Positions 13,062 through 24,700 of a stretch of 64,000 nucleotides of DNA are shown here, in pieces. The position numbers and the translations under genes are program-made. Each line of letters begins with the position of its first letter. The first letter of the stretch is position 1. Source of the stretch: Sphagnum compactum. Lineage: Eukaryota; Bryophyta; Sphagnopsida; Sphagnales. The notes under the pieces are model-generated. The model was not told the origin of the DNA. It ran no database searches and saw nothing but the letters and a program-made list of their open reading frames with translations. Location of the stretch: positions 5,828,001 to 5,892,000 of the forward strand of contig OZ234495.1 of NCBI GenBank assembly GCA_965153455.1, written 5' to 3'.

Positions 13062-14267
13062 CAGAAAGGCCTCTCAATTCCTAGTTTTTTTCCTGATAAT
13101 TAGTTGAAGATATGGTCATTCAAACATATAAACTTCTGCAAAAAGTCACAGACCATGACATCAGTAACCAAGCAATCCACAAACAGGACTACAAAACTCT
13201 GCAAAAGTGCAAATTGCTCTCAGATGGAAAATCACCAAAGAGCTGTATGTAGATGGACCACTGTTTTGTTAGAACAGAAAGTCTAGTCTTGCTAATCAGG
13301 TTCAGAACTATGGCTCGCATACAGCAGTTAGTGTTATGCAGATGAGGTGTTTGTCTTGGAAACTACATAAATTCAGTTTAGTGTCAAGGTTTTGGCCAAC
13401 TTTACATGGGCCTGTTGCATCTTTCCAACTGTCCAGATGCCATATCTGTGCTTGATACGTGGCTTATGTTGAAACATCAGGACACATTTGACTTGATCCA
13501 ACAAAATTAAGATGAAGTACTTGATATCAACCTGCAGAATCCTTTATCTATGAAGTGTGGGATGACAAAACTCTTGCTGAAATCTAGACCTTTTCTGTGT
13601 GCACAAGGAAATTGAAAGAATAGGTTGAGAGTTGTGATTTTGGCCATAGGGGAGAAAAGCAAAAAGAATGCAGTGCACACTGTCATGTTGCAGATTTATC
13701 ATCACAATAATCTTACCTTCTGTGTGACAGTTCTGCGGTGCAGTATTGTACAGTAGCAAACCAATAGATCTCCTTGGGGTTTCACATCCTCAGTGGAAGC
13801 TCATAACCTGCAATGCCAACACTTCTGCCGTATTGTGAGGTACAGTAACAAACCAACAGATCCACTTGCTGTTCTAAAGCAACAGTGAAAGTCCATAAGG
13901 TGCAACAGCAGGACTTATCACACAGAGGCTTTCCTTTCGTCATCTGGCAACAAATAGGTGCTAGCTTTTCAAAAGCAAACATAAGCTCCATTCCCACACA
14001 GAAAAAGACATAATATTTCTTGTATTCAAAGTGTAAACAGGTTCTCATTCTCAGAGGCGCGCAACTAATCTTCATGAAGGAAAAAGGGCAGCTCAATTGA
14101 CCTTGAAGGAGTTGCAGATTGCTGAGTGGCCTCTTATACAAAGATTGGCAACAGCCACAGGTTACATGCAACACTTGATTGGACAACCAAGAAAGAGGCA
14201 ACTTAAGTAAAATGAAGAGCTCTGGATCAAATGGAACTCATTGAGAGACAAACATGAGCGAAAAAGA
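13062..14267. other. Intergenic region next to the retroelement remnant
   Basis: No gene is supported. A minus-strand open frame of 139 codons (13782-14201) is Cys- and Leu-rich and not recognised. A short imperfect duplication is visible: about 38 bases at 13733-13771 recur at 13835-13873 with a few changes (GTATTGT...AGTAGCAAACCAA against GTATTGTGAGGTACAGTAACAAACCAA). Confidence 0.35.
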
Positions 14268-14645
14268 GCACTTCATAGACTATTGCAAATTAGCATTACA
14301 TTAGGTAGTACACGAAAATGGAACTCTGTTTATTGGTGAAAACGTAACAGTTAACAAAAAGTTCCTTCGAAAAAACACACAGCATTATGCACAGCACTTC
14401 ATAGACTATTGCAAATTAGCATTACATTAGGTAGTACACGAAAATGGAACTCTGTTTATTGGTGAAAACGTAACAGTTAACAAAAAGTTCCTTCGAAAAA
14501 ACACACAGCATTATGCACAGCACTTCATAGACTATTGCAAATTAGCATTACATTAGGTAGTACACCAAAATGGAACTCTGTTTATTGGTGAAAACGTAAC
14601 CGTTAACAATAAGTTCCTTTGAAAAAACACACAACATGCATAATG
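14268..14645. repeat. Tandem repeat, 3 copies of a 126 bp unit
   Basis: Copies begin at 14268, 14394 and 14520, each starting GCACTTCATAGACTATTGC. The first two are virtually identical; the third differs at a few positions and its tail is altered. In place of the usual end (CACAGCATTATGCACAG) the third copy runs into GCATAATGCTGTGTG, the inverse complement of that end, so the array closes in a small inverted repeat. Confidence 0.9.
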
Positions 14646-15161
14646 CTGTGTGATGTTTGTCATCTTGTATATATATCTATGTCTCTCACTGTGCCATCGC
14701 ACAAGCTATACATATTCCTGTGTTGTGAAGGCAGTCTACAATAGAAGTAATATATACAACCATGAATCTAAGCTTACTTGAATTTCCTGCTAGGCTTTAT
14801 CAAGAGCATCAACTGATTCCTACCACAGAAATATCAACTTTTCAGTAAAGGAATTTTACCAACAGCAACGCATCTCCCAATTTGTTCTGAGGGTCTGCTG
14901 AAGCATGCTCCTCTGGACTCTACTACAATGCTCCAACATCCACTCAGTATCTTGTCTTTGAGTGGAAAGTGCTCTGAGTCAAGAGATACTGATGATAGGA
15001 GACACCTAAGTCTCCCTTACAAGGATCCCCCACCTCTACCCTACAAACTTGCATCTGCATTGAAGAGCAGAATCAAGCAATTCGGTCATGGACAAAGCTC
15101 ATGTCAAGCTTGTCCACAGGCCTGGTCAGAGAATGATGCCTTTTTCAGTGGCAACAGCAAA
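14646..15161. other. 3' flank of the LEA_2 gene
   Basis: Convergent sequence downstream of the minus-strand LEA_2 stop. It probably contains its 3' untranslated region. The plus-strand open frame crossing it (14928-15557) is mostly antisense to the LEA_2 second exon. Confidence 0.4.
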
Positions 15162-16032
15162 TCACAGTTTCACATGATGTGTGCACTCATAGTCCTTCAG
15201 TGTCTGGTTATTGATCCAGATTTCCACATTACAATCAAGAGTTGCAACAACATGATGCTTGAAAATCCCTGCCAAATTCACATGCCCAGGGATGGTAGAA
15301 GTGACGTTCAAAGGCACAATACTAGATTCCAAATCACTGACCACGTTGGGACTCTCCTCCACAATTTTCAAAGCATCAACTGTGACCACAGCTGCCAAAG
15401 GCACAGTCTTCTCAGCTCGGATTTCACCAGCACCAAGTGCAACATCGCCAATCTGATCCACAGGAGATTCAACAAACCAGCATCAACATATTTACTCTGC
15501 TGGGACAAGTGTGCAGAAACATGCGTATTGTACGTTGCATTTCATCACAGACGTTGATGGAGAATCAATTGCAACATTCAGGTAGTGCAGATCTCTTCCG
15601 CCGTCCTCTAATTACTTGGAAGAAAAAAATCATCCTTCTGATTTCCCAACCCACAAGAACAACGACAAAAGGGAAAGAAGAGAGAGGGCATAGCACCTGC
15701 AGGCCGTGATAGAACAGCACTGCCGTGCTGTTGCTATACTTGAAGTCGTAATGGTTAGGGTTGGTGACGGCCACATCAGTCGCGACGGAGATGTTGAGCG
15801 TCGCTGAGAGCGTGAAAGGATCCACGGACACGCTAATGGACTCCAGCTTCAAGGAGATGATGCTCAGCCTCGGATCCCTGAACTTGAACAGCGTTTGACT
15901 CAGGACGACAATTACCACCACAAGTGCAAGCAGCAGCAACACGGCTACTCCACAACAAATCTGACATTTCCGTTTCTTGTAAACTGGCAGCTTTTGCGCC
16001 TTCACTTCGGCTTCCTTCCCCCCCGGAATCAT
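15162..16032 (-). CDS. LEA_2 / NHL-type late embryogenesis abundant membrane protein
   Basis: The LEA_2 family comprises single-pass membrane proteins tied to desiccation, stress and pathogen responses; their biochemical role is poorly defined. Two exons are read on the minus strand: 16032-15697 and 15452-15162, giving about 208 residues. The N-terminus is short and basic (KKRKCQICC), followed by one membrane segment at about residues 27-47 (AVLLLLALVVVIVVL), then the LEA_2 domain with FKFRDPRLSI, SATLNISVATDVAVTNPN and the YHGLQ segment. Exon 2 continues IGDVALGAGEIRAEKT, the usual G-x-I-x-A-x-x-T motif of the family. A splice acceptor nearer to 15499 was excluded because an in-frame TGA follows it. 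The gene is divergent from the TTM gene, with 339 bp between start codons, so a shared promoter region is likely. Confidence 0.88.
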
Positions 16033-16371
16033 TTCTGAAAAGCTCTCTAAACCCTAGCTCCAAACCCTCGCACCGCATTGGCGTGGACTGTGAGGTGTAT
16101 CCGAGAGACAGTTTGGAAAAAGATCGAGGGCGATTATGTGGGTGGAGATGAAACTGAGGTTGCTGGGGGCGGCAACATACGAGAAAGTCGCGCATGTGTG
16201 TGGATTGTGACGTATATCCTACAGACAGTTTGGAAAAAGATAGAGGGCGACTATGTAGGTGGAGATGAACCTGAGGCTGCCGGGGGCGGCAACATACGAG
16301 AAACTCGGGCATTTGCGTAATCTGTGAGGTGTATCCGAGAGACAGTCTGGAAAAACAAATCGAGGGCGACT
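16033..16371. promoter_or_regulatory. Divergent intergenic spacer of LEA_2 and TTM
   Basis: Only 339 bp separate the two start codons on opposite strands, so the promoters and both 5' leaders must lie here or overlap the genes. Most of it is occupied by two decayed tandem copies of the TTM leader and first codons (see the repeat entry). No clear TATA box was seen. Confidence 0.6.
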
Positions 16372-16427
16372 ATGGAGGTGGAGATAAAACTGAGGCTGCC
16401 GGACGGGGCAACTCACGAGAAAGTCGC
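16075..16427 (+). repeat. Three tandem copies of the TTM 5' leader and start region
   Basis: A unit of about 117-119 bp occurs three times, starting at about 16075, 16192 and 16309. Each contains the segment GTGTATCCGAGAGACAG or a close variant, a GAGGGCGA block, and an ATG (16136, 16253, 16372) followed by the equivalent of the enzyme's first 17-18 codons. Only the third continues into the real gene. Copy 1 would begin MWVEMKLRLLGAATYEK, so it keeps recognisable homology to MEVEIKLRLPDG. Copy 2 has a stop codon directly after its ATG. Confidence 0.9.
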
Positions 16428-17327
16428 GTCTCTGTTGGGGCCCAGGCATGAGGTCACGTACTTGCAGGAGAACGTCTTCTTTGACGGTGTTGCTCAGGAG
16501 CTAAGCTCCAAGAGGACTGTACTTCGATTGCGTTTCTACAACGGCGATGAACGCTGCGTGGCTACGCTCAAGGGAAAGGCCGTCATCATTGATGGAATTA
16601 GCCGCGGAACTGAGGTAAGAGAATAGATGCTTCTGTGTGTGTGGGCGTGTGCGTGTGCTGTCTGTCCGTGTTTTCCATGCAAGTAGAAGAAGAAGAAGAA
16701 AGAGAAAAGCTCTATAACAACACCCACAAAGAAAAAACCTGCAACAACGGAACAGCGACCCATCATTGCTGGAAGTGATTGTTGCTTGCTGTGCATATCT
16801 GAGAGATGCATGGCTTCTTCTTATGGCAGGCAGATACTCCAATGCTCACATTCTTCAACCTTAGGGGTTCTAACTCTAAAATTGCAATACCCACTATCAA
16901 AGATGATAATCTCAATGCTTTTGCAATTTTTTTGTTTTTTGGGCTGCAGGTAGAGGAGGATATTGATGTTGCCATAGGCAGGGCATGTGTATCAGATCCG
17001 TTGCAGTTGGTGGACATTGATTGCAAGCTGATCCAAGCAGTGGTATCAGACTACGGCTGCCGACAGTTTGTGTGCCTTGGAGGTTTCAGGAATGTTCGAA
17101 ATGTGTACAGCTGGGAATCTCTGAAATTGGAGCTTGATGAAACACAGTATGCATTCGGCACTACGTATGAGATAGAGTGTGAAACCACTGAGCCTGAACG
17201 CTTCCGAGAGCAGCTGGGCAGTTTGTTGGATTCAAATAGTATTCCATATTCCTATTCAACTATGTCAAAGTTCGGTATTTTTCGTTCTGGAAAAGTACCA
17301 CCCTTTGGCGGCTTGACAACTGCATGA
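16372..17327 (+). CDS. TTM3: Triphosphate tunnel metalloenzyme (CYTH domain), TTM3-like
   Basis: TTM/CYTH enzymes hydrolyse triphosphate substrates inside an eight-stranded barrel using divalent metal; plant TTM3 is a tripolyphosphatase. Two exons, 16372-16614 and 16950-17327, join in phase 0 to give about 206 residues, against about 210 in Arabidopsis TTM3. The signature ExExK is present at residues 2-6 (EVEIK). Further family features are the basic strand TVLRLRFY, LKGKAVIIDGISR, then in exon 2 VCLGGFRNVRNVY, LKLELDETQYAFGTTYEIE with its acidic metal-binding residues, and a C-terminal SKFGIFRSGK. The first start with ExExK two codons later is clearly the right one; the upstream ATGs at 16136 and 16253 belong to decayed duplicate copies and could act as upstream start codons if transcribed. 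A divergent LEA_2 gene lies 339 bp upstream. Confidence 0.93.
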
Positions 17328-18015
17328 AGCCATCTCTTCTGCTTCTTGCAGTTTTGTGATGTAATACAACAAGACCCATCTCTGTTTTAAATGTATTGGA
17401 ATTAGCTTTTGCATATATTGTCCCATCAGGTTATGATGCACTCATTGTCATGTTACCTTCACATTGTTGAGATTTCTCTGCAATTTCATATACATGTATA
17501 TAGAGTCATATTGCTATTTTGGATTAGGCATGTGTAGGCTGCAGGAGGCTGCAACCACTAGCCTCAAGGAGGAATTTTGATGCCTCGGGGCTTAAGTACT
17601 TGCTTGCGCAGTGACAAGCTATAATGAAATGAAACTTGCCCTCACAAGCTTGCCACAGCTTGAATGAGGATACTTTTGAGTTCTTGTATTTATCATTGAT
17701 GTTTCTCATGAGTACTAGCCAAACATCATTACTGACTCATCCCTTTTGATTCTGGAAATTCAACAGGGACTCAGGATGTTTGTATTATGGTTTTATGTGG
17801 AAATGTTGGGTGGATTATTACATACATATCTATGCCCACCGTCAGCAGGAGCTGAAGGAAATCAGTGGGATGGAGGTGATGGTCTGACATTTTTGTGAGT
17901 GACACTCCACTGGTTTGAACCAGACTAGTAGACAAGCAAATTTCTGCAAGACAGTCCAAAAATCGCTGATTGTGTTGGTTTCATTTGGATCACAATGCTG
18001 AAACCTGGCCAAATT
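17328..18015. other. 3' flank of TTM, no gene seen
   Basis: This contains the probable 3' untranslated region and polyadenylation zone of the TTM gene (AT-rich with AATGTATTGG and TATATAG stretches). Nothing else is recognised. Confidence 0.4.
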
Positions 18016-18372
18016 TCAGGATTGGGGATTTGAAGCACCTGAAAACTGAAGTACAAACTCCATTGGGGATAATTGTTTGGCTGACCTCCAACAATAAATA
18101 GTATCAAAGTCAATCATATTTGCCTTCACACGAAACTGCTTCAGCGATACTAGATAAACCTGGTCCATTCTGCATCCTAGGGAGCTTTTAGGGCAAGCCT
18201 GACAGGCTGAGACCTCAAGGTGAACTAGCCAAGGTTCAGAATTCACTTTAGGTGGTGCCTTCCCTGGCATAAGGGAATTTCTAAGGACAGATTCTGCTAT
18301 GAGTAGAGCTTTGATTTCCTCAAGACCAGCAATTCTTTCAAAATCAACACTTTTTCCAAGGTCATCTCCTGC
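18016..18372 (-). other. Unrecognised minus-strand open frame, about 118 codons
   Basis: Open on the minus strand from a TAA near 18375 to a stop at 18016. The composition looks protein-like (segments such as VDFERIAGLEEIKALL and CQACPKSSLGCRMDQVYL) and it is preceded by an acceptor-like TTGCAG. I do not recognise the family. It may be an exon of an unknown gene, a decayed gene or part of a mobile element. No partner exon was found with confidence. Confidence 0.2.
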
Positions 18373-18620
18373 AATTTAAGATGCTTGAAAAGTGTGCAGA
18401 ATCTGCCATCCAAATCCTTTATGTATATGGGAAGGCCCTGTTGTCAGCCCATGATATGTACTCTAATTTGATGCCCAAAACAACCTTACATGGACTTGAG
18501 AACTACATCCTGTAGCCTTCAAAAAAAAAAAGGCACACAAAATGTGGCAATCAAGTCTCAAAAATACCAACTTCTTCAAGCTCATCTTCATAGTCATTAA
18601 GTAGGTTCAATGATTCAAAT

Positions 18621-18705
18621 GATGTTGGTTAGTCTTCATTGCCTACTTAAGGATTAGCAACTTAATGGTTAGCAATTAAGTAGGCAATGAAAACTAACCA
18701 ACATC
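18621..18705. repeat. Near-perfect inverted repeat (hairpin), 30-bp arms
   Basis: Arms at 18621-18650 and 18676-18705 are reverse complements with a single mismatch over 30 bases, separated by a 25-base loop. The outer ends are GATGTTGGTTAG and CTAACCAACATC. It lies in AT-rich intergenic DNA without a coding frame. It could be a miniature inverted-repeat element, a foldback remnant or a small-RNA precursor. Confidence 0.9.
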
Positions 18706-21700
18706 AGGTGCTTTTGAGGTGGGTTTTCAATGTGATTAAGGTTCAACAACTCGTAAATTGTCACCAAGGCACTAAGACTTTTTGGTCATACTCTTCCACA
18801 ACTGCCCTTGCTCTATCTCTACCTGCATATTCCATTATACACTAAACCCTTTTAATCGAAGGTCCAACTAGAGAGCACACATGTTGTGTGCATGTGTAGA
18901 ATAGAATGTGTGTGAAAATGCAAAAAAAGGTTCCAAGACATTTGATGACTTCAAACCCCATTCTAGCACACAAAATTTCCAACTCACTTTCAAAATCCCC
19001 ACATTAAAGAGGTGGATTTAGTGATGCATGAACTTGATAATCTACACGTAATTTGGTGCTATTAGAAAAAATCACAAAAAAACTAGCATCAATTTTTTTG
19101 CCATTAATAGGTAATTCCAAGATGATGAAAATCAAATATGACAACAAAGTGCAAAGCAAGTGAGTTTGAGACACCATTTAAACCCCTAGAAACTATTTTG
19201 AATATTTATTTGCACGCATCGACATTAAACAAAATTCATGTGGAATGACACAATGAAATCAACATGGTTGCGAACATCAACAAGGATGAAAGAAAGATCA
19301 TTAACCTCAACTAAAAAATTACACTGCTCACATGTTCTAACCTAAAATGATATAACATCAAGGATACACACTCGAAATCCCTTGAAAGAGAAAAATGAAT
19401 AGGACAACAAGTTCACATTCTATGTGTGCTCAAACTTTGAAACTAACTTCATTCAACATATGTTGAAATGAAAGTTAGTGACCAAGATCACCAATTTGGA
19501 CAACAAGGTCACATAATTCAAACCTTGGAGATAACAAACCTTATTCCAAACACAACATTGAAACAACCATCACAACAATGAAAGACCACCACAACAAAAA
19601 CATTAGCCACCAAATTAAAATAATCATAATTTTAAAAAACATTTTGATAACAACATGAAAATGCACAACTTTAAAAATGGATTGAAACACAAAGGAGAGA
19701 AGAGGGAAGTAATAAACCATGTAAATATTAAAGGTGCCTCAATAGTAAGTAATAAACAATAACACCAGAGGATGAACTTACCAACAAAAACCTCAAAGCT
19801 CCCACCTCCTGGCATAACGTCAAATTCCTAGTAAATAACATCAATCGATTCAAAAGACAAAGAGGTTCAAGCTTTTTAGTATGAATATTGAAGTTGGTAG
19901 CAAAATCCTATATGATGGATCTTATCAATTAATATTAGATTAGTTTGGTATACCCCAAATTTTTCCTATGTCCTAGTATATCAAACTAGGTATTGGAATG
20001 GTTAATATTATATTGGTTTAGTATTTGATACCAATATTGATACCAATCTTTGACCCTATATACTAGACCAACATTGGTTAAATTTACACTTGAAATTGTA
20101 ATTAAAATATTTTATCTTTTTGTATGATTACGTCACCATGTGATGTTGGAATTTTCACAAAATTTGTTTACTAGAGCCAATGGCAAGTGATTCATGCCCT
20201 TTCCAGTTCCACCATCAAATGCATAAATCATGTTAGGTTGCAATGAAGTTTTACTTTATACAAGTTTGTGTCCTCTTTGAAATTGAATGAATAATTGCCT
20301 CCCCTTTTGTTAAGCTTGGGCCCTGCATACAGGGTCACTAGAGTGACTAGAAATCATCACATGCCTTAAGATGCCACCTTGGGCGTGTGGGCAAGCTTTA
20401 ACAAAAAAATGGGCCTTACCTCCCTTGAGAATTTGTGTGGAGAATTTTTTTCCCCATGTAATAGAGTTATTTGTAAAGTAAGGAAAATACATCATTAGAA
20501 CCTTGAATTTGGTCATAAACGGGTGAGATGATGAAAAAAATTACAAAACATACATTAACATTCAAAAAGGGTGGGGGACTTTAAAAAACCACCAATTTTT
20601 GTGATAACTTGAGTTTCATCTTGTATTTCCTTTTTACTAAACACCTCAATTGTTACTGCTACATATATTTTCATTGTTCTTACTTATACAACTATTATAA
20701 TTATTTTCAAACCTTGTGGCGTTCAATGCTGAATTTCAATATTTCATACCCATATTTAATAAAATTTCCCTATGTCACTGATACCATCAAAAGAAGGATT
20801 TGGGGGTGAAAGGAGGCCCAAAGATAAGGTGAGGATATTGTCACTTTTCAAATAATTCTAATATGAATGTCTTCATTATTTCACCTTTTGCATCAATTTT
20901 CAACACATCACATCGTCAACCCTTTTTTAGAAAGGTGAAACCCTAATATAGGAACAATTCCAACGCACATCTGTCAAATAATATTTTGAACATTCCTTGT
21001 TGAAAATAAAATATTCTTGAATATTCTTTAGTTTGCTTCGCAAATTTTGGTTATTTGATTTTGTTCTTTTGAAAATTTCTACATTCCTACAAATAATGTA
21101 GTTAGTGTCATAGGTATAATGGTAAGCAAGTAGGTATGTACTCACTAAGTATTACTTAGCACATATCTAAAACAATAAAATAAGAGATTAAAAAAAAAAA
21201 ATTGTTGTTTAAAATCTAGCTTGCAAGTAATCACAATTTTACGTCCTACAAGGTGTGAAACCATGCACTTCATAAAATGATAAAGGTGCAAGTCAAGGCT
21301 TGTTCGAGTTTCATAGATACACATGCCTATAAGGTATGAAGTTTGAAAATAACTTGAACTCAATATATTGGTATAGAGATAACAATGAATTATTTGTATA
21401 TGCTTCCAAATTCTAGACCAACATATTATGCAAAAGGATATATTGTAGCCAAAAGAAACCAAGAAATTTAATATAATAGTAATGTGTTATACTATTGGGA
21501 AAAAAATTGTCTATAATTTTTTTTTTAAAAATCTCAACAAGACTATTGCCTACTCCAATTCCTTGATAAAGGTAAGAAATTAAAATTCTAAAGACCTAGG
21601 TGAATCAAAACTCTTTGGATTCACTTTCATTGAGTGACAATTTGATTCTTAATGACATTTTCTCATCATATCACATCTACAAATCCCAAGAGTTTTCACA

Positions 21701-24700
21701 AGACGAGAATTCTAACCTAGTCCTATATTTATATAAATTTCCAATTTTAGTTCAAATCCCATATTGAAACCTATTTGAATTCCCTTCTTAGAGTGCCAAC
21801 AAGGCCATTCACCCCCATACTATCACAGAGTCTATTACCCATAATAAGATGTCTCAAGCTCCATCACTTTTGAGATAATGGCACTTCAGAATCTTTCAAC
21901 GAATCCTTTTAAAGGCTCTGCATCATCTTCACCAATAGTCCAAAACCAACACTAGAACCTTAGTCCTACAACACATCAAAAGAATTGAAAGACCAGGTTA
22001 CACTTCATAAGCATTCATCTTATGTGTGTATAGAAAAGAAAACAACACAAAAACTATCTTTAAAAAAATTTGTTTGCAACATTTATCTCTTCTCCTATCT
22101 CCAAAAATATGCCTTTTCCTTGAGCAAAAATATGTTCCTTATAGTTCAAGTTATGTTCACCACCAAACCTCCATAGCCAATCAATGCCACAACTCCATGA
22201 AGAACATAAAAACAAAGATGATAAGCTAGTAAGTTTACCATTAACATCATAGACCAAATGCCCAACATTTTCTTCTTCCATGAATGCAGGTACCTAAAAC
22301 ATAAAAACAATAAAACAAAAACTAGCTAAAACAAACAACACATGACATTACATGAGTACTATAACACATCAAATGCTAGATCAAGGCTATCATTATTTAC
22401 CTTTTTTACTTAAAGGTTTTGTTTTTAGGTCACAGTATGTGTATAGACATGTAGGTACATGGTTCAACATAAATGGACTCAAGGAGTCTATTGAAAAAAA
22501 TGTTTGTAGAAGAGTTGTGATCTATTATCTTGGTGGTTAGGGGCACTATGAGAAATTATGTCCGTTGAAACCATATTATCCTACAACTAAAAAGCTCAAA
22601 AAACCAACTCATATACAACTATTGTGCAATTATCCCGTGTGTATTACAACTAATGTGTAACTATCCCCTTGGAAATACAGGGTATTAACAAATAAATTGC
22701 CACATTAAAAAATTAGTTAGTTGTATTATAGTTGCAAGTGAGTTGAAAATGGATATTTTATATGATAATTTATACACATTGTACATACATCTATAGTCAA
22801 CCATGTTTAATTTTTTCAAGAGTTGCATTATAGTTGAATGTGGCATTTACTTTAAAATTGTTGTAAATGTGTCACTAAAGCAACAAGTATGTTGTAATTA
22901 ATGTACAATGTACATACATGCGATCATGCCACATGTTCACATTTCCACCACCTATTATGGGATACATTTGCAACTAGTTTTTACTATGATTCCCATTGAT
23001 ACAATTAGTACAACCACTAGTGCACCACTACTAAATTAATATTATTATTGGGTGAAAGTAGGAAAAAAAGAGCCAACTACAAAAGGTGTGTTTGTATGCC
23101 AAGTGATTTCACTAGATGTTGAGTGAATTCACTAGTCATAGTGAACAAGACCTACTGGGGAAGTAATGAATGCATTGGCCTAGTGAACAAGGACTAGTTT
23201 TTATTACACTCACATTTTGTAGTAAGGCAAGTAGTGTGTGGATGGACATGCCTTAAAACTTGTTTTTTGAAAATTTCAAAAGTCACCATGGAAACACTAT
23301 ATATCAAAAAAAAAAGTTTTATTTTAAAAATAAGTTTTTATACTTTTAAAATTGCAACTACAAAATTTTCATGAAAATTCATCATGTTTCAAAAGTCCTT
23401 TTATATGTTTAAAGCACTCAAAAAAAACATGTGGACAAGTTGTTTTTTTGTATTAATTTTTTTTTCCCTTATTAAATGTTCACCAAATCATTTCAATTTT
23501 TTTGTGAACTTTAATATATTCCACAAGAAGGGATCGATGTGTTCAAAACATTCAAAAAATAAAAATACATATACCTTTTTTGATTTTAGTACTCAAATGT
23601 CCTTTTACACTATTATAGTTTTGAATTTGTAATCATAGTTCAAAGTAAAGTTATAGATTTGATTATAATGTAAAGTTTGATGCAAAATTTTTTGAGTTTT
23701 TATCATGTTGTATGTCATATTTGGCTTCAAATTTGATATCTAGTTTTAAAAATTATGTGAAAAATGCAATTTAAACCAATAGAAAACTACCACATGAAAA
23801 ATAAAGTCCTTAGAAAAGACTTTAATATTGACGTGACTAGCTCCTTTTTTTCTTGCTTTCACTTGTTCAACTATGTTATCATTATAATGCAATTGCTTAT
23901 AATTTAACAAGGATACATATTCATATGTAATGTTTTATAAAAAAATATTCTTTCAACAATTTGACTATTAAACATTAACTATGTTTAATACATTTACTTA
24001 TTATGAACTTATTAATTATATTAAATAATTGACTATTAATATGAATAAATAAATCTAATTCATATAATTGATTTTACATTAACTAAAAAATTAATTAATT
24101 TTAAAATAATAATCAGATAAATATTTATTCAAATTGGGGACATTTCAATGAATTAGATCAATTATTTAAGATAATTATTAATTCATCAATAATTATCAAG
24201 TCATCAATTATCTAAATTCATTGACTAATTAATTATTTGGATACATATAATTAATTTAGATAAGAAAAAAAAAGTGTATTTTACATTAAAAATTCAATTC
24301 GATGTACATGTGGATATTCCGTTTTACACTGGTTGTTGGGTAAAAGGTATAGTTAATTAGTTAAAAATTAAGGTACATTTTATTCAAATAATGAATTTAA
24401 TTATAATCTAAGGTGTGTAATAATATGAAATAATGGTTTATAATTAATATAGGGTGGCTTTAATATGTATATATTAAAAAATTAAATAATAATATGTGAT
24501 AAAAGAAAGGTTGGACAATTATCTAATACCCCCTTTAAAAATGGTTGTTTGACACATATAGATCCCAAACTTTAAGTGTGTCCCCTTCAAAATTAATAGT
24601 TAGATAGTTAAAAAAACATTTGAGCATCATCAACCATGGTTAGTTAATTAGGGAACCACATAGTTCAACAAAAACAATTTCCTAACCACCTACCATCTGT

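Noticed and set aside
15453-15499. Earlier splice acceptor for LEA_2 exon 2
   Set aside because: Reading from it gives an in-frame TGA before the conserved part; the acceptor at 15453 joins smoothly into the G-x-I-x-A motif.
14928-15557. Plus-strand frame of 209 codons
   Set aside because: It overlaps the LEA_2 second exon in antisense and has no recognisable motif; LEA_2 on the minus strand shows clear family features.
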